NCBI GenBank assembly: GCA_031283505.1
Contig: JAITBO010000012.1
Coordinates: forward strand, 1 to 9,520
Reading direction: 5' to 3'
Source of the DNA: Treponema sp.
Lineage (GTDB): Bacteria > Spirochaetota > Spirochaetia > Treponematales > Breznakiellaceae
Length of the DNA stretch: 9,520 bases
Under the pieces are notes generated by a model that was given only the letters and a program-made list of their open reading frames with translations, was not told where the DNA came from and did not search any database. Of this stretch, positions 6,549 through 9,520 are shown piece after piece (positions within the stretch are counted from its first letter, which is position 1; each line of letters begins with the position of its first letter). The translations under genes and the position numbers were made by a program.

Positions 6549-7393
6549 AGGCAAAATCCATGAAGGTGAGAACCTTTTCCCCAGGCTGGATACTGGCGTT
6601 TGCCTTCGCTTTCGTGTGGCTGATCGTTACCGGCCTCCCCTTTTATTATATGATCGTTACTTCATTCAAAACATTGGGTGAATTTTTAGGCGACGGCCTT
6701 TTCGAGTTGCCTGCTTCATGGATACCGGTAAATTACATCAAGGTTTTTGAAGGTTCTTTCCTGCGGTATCTCGTGAACAGTGTTATACTCATTGCCGTCA
6801 CACTGACCCTGCTCTTGCTGTTGAGTGCTTTTGCCGCATATCCCCTTGCGAGGATGAAATTTCGCCTCAACCGACCGATTTTCAGCGTAATAGTTGCGGC
6901 AATGTCGGTTCCAATTTACATCACCCTGATCCCGCTTTTTATAATGGCGATAAATACGAATACTTACGACACCCGCTGGGCGCTTATCGGCCCCAATCTT
7001 GCGTTCAACTTGCCGATGTCAGTTTTCATTTTAACCTCGTTTATGCAAAGCATCCCCCGGGAGCTTGAGGAAGCCGCAGAAATAGATGGTTGCGGCCGGT
7101 TCAGTACTTTTTTCAGGATCATTTTCCCGCTTTCCAGGCCGGGCTTGGCGACTTTGGGCATTTATAACGGCGTAGTCATCTGGAACGAGTTCTGTTTTGT
7201 CATGGTGCTGACCCAGTCCCCGGCGGTTAGGACCCTGCCTTTGGCAGTTTGGGATTACCAGGGACAGTATTCAATAAACATCCCATTGATCCTTGCCGTG
7301 CTGACCCTGTCGTCTCTGCCGATTATCTTACTTTACCTATTCAGCCAGGACAAATTGGTAAAAGGCATGATGGTTGGCGCAGTTAAAGGGTGA
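6545..7393 (+). CDS. Sugar ABC transporter permease, MalG-like
   Basis: A 282-residue inner-membrane permease that pairs with the preceding MalF-like subunit. It has a first membrane segment near 14-38 and further ones near 76-100, 112-135, 145-168 and 240-265. The EAA loop reads RELEEAAEIDGCG, then FFRIIFPLSRPG, at about 172-200. GGAGG at 6536-6540 precedes the ATG, which overlaps the previous stop by ATGA. A second ATG at 6560 is possible but lacks this coupling. No ABC ATPase gene follows; sequence related to a hairpin and an insertion element comes next. A shared MsmK/UgpC-type ATPase encoded elsewhere is the likely partner. Confidence 0.93.
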   Translation: MKAKSMKVRTFSPGWILAFAFAFVWLIVTGLPFYYMIVTSFKTLGEFLGDGLFELPASWIPVNYIKVFEGSFLRYLVNSVILIAVTLTLLLLLSAFAAYPLARMKFRLNRPIFSVIVAAMSVPIYITLIPLFIMAINTNTYDTRWALIGPNLAFNLPMSVFILTSFMQSIPRELEEAAEIDGCGRFSTFFRIIFPLSRPGLATLGIYNGVVIWNEFCFVMVLTQSPAVRTLPLAVWDYQGQYSINIPLILAVLTLSSLPIILLYLFSQDKLVKGMMVGAVKG

Positions 7394-7403
7394 CGACATG
7401 GGG

Positions 7404-7463
7404 GCTTTTCGGGAACCCGATTGCTTCTCAAACAAATCTCGCAAAATATCCCGAAAGGCTTTT
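7404..7463 (+). terminator. Candidate terminator hairpin after the permease genes
   Basis: An 11-bp stem with one G-T pair is formed by 7404-7414 (GCTTTTCGGGA) and 7449-7459 (TCCCGAAAGGC), followed by TTTT at 7460-7463. The 34-base loop is long for an intrinsic terminator, so its efficiency is doubtful. Its place just after the last importer gene fits the end of the operon, and it overlaps the short open frame noted there. Confidence 0.35.
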
Positions 7464-7527
7464 GCGCAATACTGCACCCTCCCGGGCCTTCCGGTTGGCA
7501 AACGCCATCTCCAAGGCGGGAATGGTC

Positions 7528-7547
7528 CAGGGCAACCGCATTATAAA
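7528..7547 (+). repeat. Left terminal inverted repeat of the insertion sequence
   Basis: CAGGGCAACCGCATTATAAA. It matches the complement of 8677-8696 except for C versus G at the tenth base. The transposase stop codon (7541-7543) lies inside it. Confidence 0.9.
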
Positions 7548-8632
7548 TTGAACAGGATTTTAAGCAGGAAATCAGGTTCGTAGGATGCGTAGAGCCGTTT
7601 CCGGTTAAGAGACAACTTCCGCTTGCCGTATTTCTCCGTCGGTTCCAGCTGCAACAAATTCACCGTTATCTTCCTCTATATCGCCAGGTTGGCCGCCGAG
7701 TGGTCTTTCCGGTTCCGCTCATAATCTTCCTGAAACACCACATCCAGAACCCAGTGCAGCTTGTTCTCTATCCCCCAATGACTGCGTACCGAGCGGGCAA
7801 ACTCCCCCTCCTCCGTGAGCGTTGTCAGATAATACCGGTGTTCCGTGGTCATCACCCCTTTCACCGTCCGGATGGAACGGATACAGCCCATCGCCATAAG
7901 CCCCGCCCAGGCGGTAAGCTCCGCAAACCAGGATACATCCGTACTGAGCCACGCCTCCCGCTTCTCTATCCTCCCGTGGTCCTTGGTTACTTCCGTATAT
8001 TACGGGAAGAAACAACCCGGTTCCCCGATGCTTTCAAACTGTTCCCGAACTTTCTCACAGACTTCGGGATGATTTTCTTTCAACGCCAGGGTATACCCGC
8101 CGTGTTTGGTCGCAATAGCCTGTGCTATCGCCTTTGGGCAGCCCATCGCATCTATCGTCACGATACACCCAGAAATATCCAAGGCCTCAAGCAGGGCCGG
8201 TATCGCCGTGATTTCGTTCGATTTCACTTCGGTCTGTACCTGCCCCAGCACAAGCCCCATCCCGTCCGCCCAGGCACTCACGATGTGGATGGCTTTCTGT
8301 TCCCCGCTTTCACTCCCCCGTACCGTTTTCCCGTCTACCGCTATCACCGAACACGGACTCACCCCTTCCCTGAAATACCCCCGGGTCCAGGAAAAAAACA
8401 TCCTTCAAACTTCCGATGGTCTACCGGATGGTATCGGCGCTGAGTATGCCATTGGGGAGGGCCAGATACTTCCGCAGCCAATTCTCGTGAATCTCACCGA
8501 AAAAGACCATATCTTCCACGCTTTCCACCCCGCAGACCGTGGCGATAATGTAGAGGAACAATATATCCACCAGATTATGCTTTTTACAGCGGTCGATCCG
8601 GGGATTCGGGCAAGTTCACTCCGTATGTCCAT
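7541..8632 (-). pseudogene. ISAs1-family transposase, inactivated
   Basis: Reading from ATG 8632 (GGAGGGG just upstream) gives MDIRSELARIP, then a frameshift around 8598-8605. The next frame reads CKKHNLVDILFLYIIATVCG and NWLRKYLALPNGILSADTIR to a TAG at 8421-8423. A run of seven T (plus strand A at 8392-8398) causes a second shift into FFSWTRGYFREG, VIAVDGKTVRGS and VTIDAMGCPKAIA. TAA at 8000-8002 interrupts before YTEVTKDHGRIEKREAW. The last part holds RSHWGIENKLHWVLDV and NLAI, then TAG at 7676-7678 and a further tail ending KILFNL. The DDE residues (Asp of AVDGK, Asp of TIDAM, Glu of GIEN) survive in the pieces. Full repaired length, about 365 residues, fits the family. Two of the stops could derive from CAG or CAA by a single C-to-T change. 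Confidence 0.92.
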
Positions 8633-8676
8633 GTTTCCCCTCCATCCCGTCCCTATCGTCTTTTTTCTTGAGGGGT

Positions 8677-8696
8677 TTTATAATGCCGTTGCCCTG
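8677..8696 (-). repeat. Right terminal inverted repeat of the insertion sequence
   Basis: On the minus strand this reads CAGGGCAACGGCATTATAAA, the partner of 7528-7547 with one mismatch. The outside flank reads TGTTTCAAAA on the minus strand, resembling the dispersed repeat at 1124. Confidence 0.9.
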
Positions 8697-8751
8697 TTTT
8701 GAAACACTCCTCTATTGTATATTTTTAAGCATTGTGCTATAAGATGAATCA

Positions 8752-8781
8752 GTTTCAAAACTGAAGTTTTAAAACAGCCTC
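8752..8781 (-). repeat. Hairpin repeat related to the 1121 segment
   Basis: GTTTCAAAAC (8752-8761) and GTTTTAAAAC (8766-8775) form a 10-bp stem with one G-T type mismatch around a TGAA loop, followed by AGCCTC. Read on the minus strand it begins GAGGCTGTTTTAAAACTT, matching 15 of 16 bases of GGCTGTTTCAAAACTT at 1121-1136. This may be a short non-autonomous repeat or the end of another mobile element. Confidence 0.55.
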
Positions 8782-8892
8782 AGTTATTTTAGTTTTTTTG
8801 ACGAAAGGGGAGCAACCCGGTGGTTCATGTTGAATATATGCCCGGAGGTATTCCGGTCCGGTTGTTTATATGTATATCTTCCGCTGCTTTTC

Positions 8893-8935
8893 CGCTAAAT
8901 TCCTATAGTCCTGTACCCCCCCCCCATATTTAGCG
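8893..8935. repeat. Inverted repeat enclosing a C10 tract
   Basis: CGCTAAAT at 8893-8900 and ATTTAGCG at 8928-8935 are perfect complements, with a 27-base loop containing ten consecutive C at 8916-8925. Homopolymers of this length are unstable in copying and in sequencing. No intact gene covers it, so a phase-variation role is not supported. Confidence 0.55.
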
Positions 8936-8965
8936 TCCATTTCACTAAGAATAAACAAAACCACA

Positions 8966-9136
8966 CTATATATAGAGATCCATTGGCGGATCCCTTTTCT
9001 CCGTGTTCATTATCCTTTTGGTCATCGTGTCATAATAAAACCGGTTCATCAGGAAGATGCCTATGTTTTCAGGCTGAGTCTTCCGGATTGTCGTATTGAT
9101 AAAAGCAGCGCGGAAAACCGGTCCGCCACTTGTTAC
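8966..9136 (-). pseudogene. Minus-strand open frame, possible gene remnant
   Basis: A 56-codon minus-strand frame runs from a stop at 9137-9139 to TAG at 8966-8968. It contains PVFRAAFINTTIRKTQ, ENIGIFLMNRFYYDTMTK and a charged end RDPPMDLYI. The composition is protein-like, but the first ATG (9049) would leave only 27 residues and has no ribosome binding site. It is best treated as the C-terminal relic of an unknown gene, or as chance. No family is recognised. Confidence 0.25.
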
Positions 9137-9146
9137 TTAGGTGCTA

Positions 9147-9163
9147 TTAACCCGTTGGGTTAA
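9147..9163. promoter_or_regulatory. Palindrome upstream of the FMN-binding gene
   Basis: TTAACCC-GTT-GGGTTAA is a perfect 7-bp inverted repeat with a 3-base centre, 30 bases before the ATG at 9194. It may be an operator, or a small hairpin in the 5' leader. No convincing -35/-10 pair was found around it. Confidence 0.35.
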
Positions 9164-9193
9164 AAATAATCGAATGTGATGGAGGAAGATTTA

Positions 9194-9520
9194 ATGAAAA
9201 ATCCGCAAAGATTAACGGCAGGATTGCTAATCCTGTTCTTCTGCATGGTCCTTCCGGGGTTGACGGGTTGTCCCGCCGAAGCTGCCGTTGAAGAAATCCC
9301 GGGCGTGGACGGAGTATATGACGAAACTATACCCGGCCATTCGGGTGATGTTACAGTCACCATTAAGGTTGAAAACGGCGTACTCACCGATGTACAAATC
9401 AACGCGCCCAGTGAGACCCCCGATCTGGGCGGCGCCGCAGCGAAAAAACTCGCGGCGAGAATACTCGAAACCAAATCGGTGGATATTGACATTGTGTCGG
9501 GGGCAAGCGTGACTAGCGCC
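9194..9520 (+). CDS. FMN-binding domain lipoprotein (5' part, runs off the window)
   Basis: The first 109 residues of an exported flavoprotein. A signal peptide (KNPQR, then a hydrophobic run) ends in a lipobox LTGC with the lipidated Cys at 26, so the protein should be anchored on the outer face of the cytoplasmic membrane or in the outer membrane. An FMN-binding domain (FMN_bind type) follows, with GVYDETIPGHSGDVTVTIKV at about 40-59. The flavinylation motif SGASVTSA is at 102-109, where Thr107 would carry FMN attached by an ApbE-type transferase. Proteins starting like this often continue into a fumarate-reductase-like FAD domain, but the window ends before that could be seen. GGAGG at 9181-9185 lies eight bases before the ATG. 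The gene appears unrelated to the sugar operon. Confidence 0.88.
   Translation, partial: MKNPQRLTAGLLILFFCMVLPGLTGCPAEAAVEEIPGVDGVYDETIPGHSGDVTVTIKVENGVLTDVQINAPSETPDLGGAAAKKLAARILETKSVDIDIVSGASVTSA

Larger units (their letters stand above)
7390..7551 (+). pseudogene. Short open frame cut by the insertion sequence (possible gene remnant)
   Basis: A frame starting at GTG 7390, overlapping the permease stop as GTGA, runs 53 codons. It reads TTWGLFGNPIASQ and then SRAFRLANAISKAGMV up to position 7527, where the insertion sequence begins. Only the last seven residues come from the element. It could be the start of a gene truncated by the insertion. There is no spaced ribosome binding site, and the opposite strand also has an open frame here (TIPALEMAFANRKAREGAV to a stop near 7435). 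The coding strand is therefore undecided and no family is recognised. Confidence 0.25.
7528..8696 (-). mobile_element. Decayed ISAs1-family insertion sequence (1169 bp)
   Basis: The element is bounded by 20-bp terminal inverted repeats matching at 19 positions: 7528-7547 and the complement of 8677-8696. Both begin CAGGGCAAC and continue GCATTATAAA. Between them lies one minus-strand transposase frame filling almost the whole element, as in ISAs1 and the E. coli H-repeats. The flanks gggaatggtc (left) and ttttgaaaca (right) do not match, so no target-site duplication remains. This suggests an old insertion or later rearrangement. The transposase is broken, so the copy cannot move by itself. 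Confidence 0.9.
8697..9193. other. Gene-free stretch between the insertion sequence and the FMN-binding gene
   Basis: About 500 bp without an intact gene on either strand. It holds a dispersed hairpin repeat (8752-8781), a C10 tract (8916-8925) inside an 8-bp inverted repeat, a small stem GATCC/GGATC at 8977-8992, a weak minus-strand open frame (8966-9136) and a 7-bp palindrome at 9147-9163. Another minus-strand trace without a start codon reads QPDRNTSGHIFNMNHRVAPL before a stop near 8786. The appearance is of a decayed region with fragments of former genes. Confidence 0.6.

Noticed and set aside
7700..8443. Long plus-strand open frame of 247 codons across the insertion sequence
   Set aside because: It is the antisense of the transposase pseudogene; the minus strand shows clear ISAs1 motifs, and the plus-strand product is rich in Arg, Pro and His with no recognisable domain.
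8977..8992. Small stem GATCC/GGATC followed by CCTTTTCT
   Set aside because: It has only five base pairs and a broken T-run, too weak to call a terminator.
1..9520. CRISPR array, tRNA or rRNA genes, defence or toxin-antitoxin genes
   Set aside because: No regularly spaced repeats, no tRNA-like or rRNA-like stretch and no protein of those families was seen on either strand.

Overview
The window reads as a spirochaete chromosome segment, most likely a termite-gut-type Treponema. This placement is an inference from protein style, moderate GC content, strong GGAGG-type ribosome binding sites and a sugar ABC cassette that carries no ATPase gene. No marker gene in the window fixes the taxonomy.

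Region 1 (about 1-4144) is a plus-strand catabolic block. It holds a GatD-like zinc polyol dehydrogenase, an SDR oxidoreductase, a DeoC-type class I aldolase and an FGGY carbohydrate kinase. The last three genes are separated by only 11-14 bp and are almost certainly one transcript. An 83-bp gap with two hairpins separates the dehydrogenase from the SDR. Region 2 (4145-7393) is a sugar importer: a periplasmic solute-binding protein, then MalF-like and MalG-like permeases. A perfect 13-bp inverted repeat lies in the leader of the binding-protein gene. A strong hairpin lies between the binding-protein gene and the first permease gene. The simplest reading is that the importer brings in a polyol or unusual sugar, the two dehydrogenases oxidise it, the kinase phosphorylates it, and the aldolase splits the phosphate ester. 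The exact substrate cannot be read from the sequence.

Region 3 (7394-8696) holds a short open frame that may be a truncated gene, followed by a decayed ISAs1-family insertion sequence of 1169 bp. Its 20-bp terminal inverted repeats match at 19 positions. Its minus-strand transposase is inactivated by three in-frame stops and at least two frameshifts, and no target duplication is visible.

Region 4 (8697-9193) has no intact gene. It contains a second hairpin repeat related to the one near 1121, a C10 tract inside an inverted repeat, and weak minus-strand coding traces that may be gene remnants. Region 5 (9194 to the end) is the start of a lipoprotein with an FMN-binding domain and a covalent flavinylation motif, cut by the window edge.

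The catabolic and transport block is a plausible but substrate-unassigned pathway. I do not see convincing evidence of a wholly new kind of system. The gene combination (FGGY kinase, DeoC aldolase, two dehydrogenases and an importer) is the most worthwhile lead.
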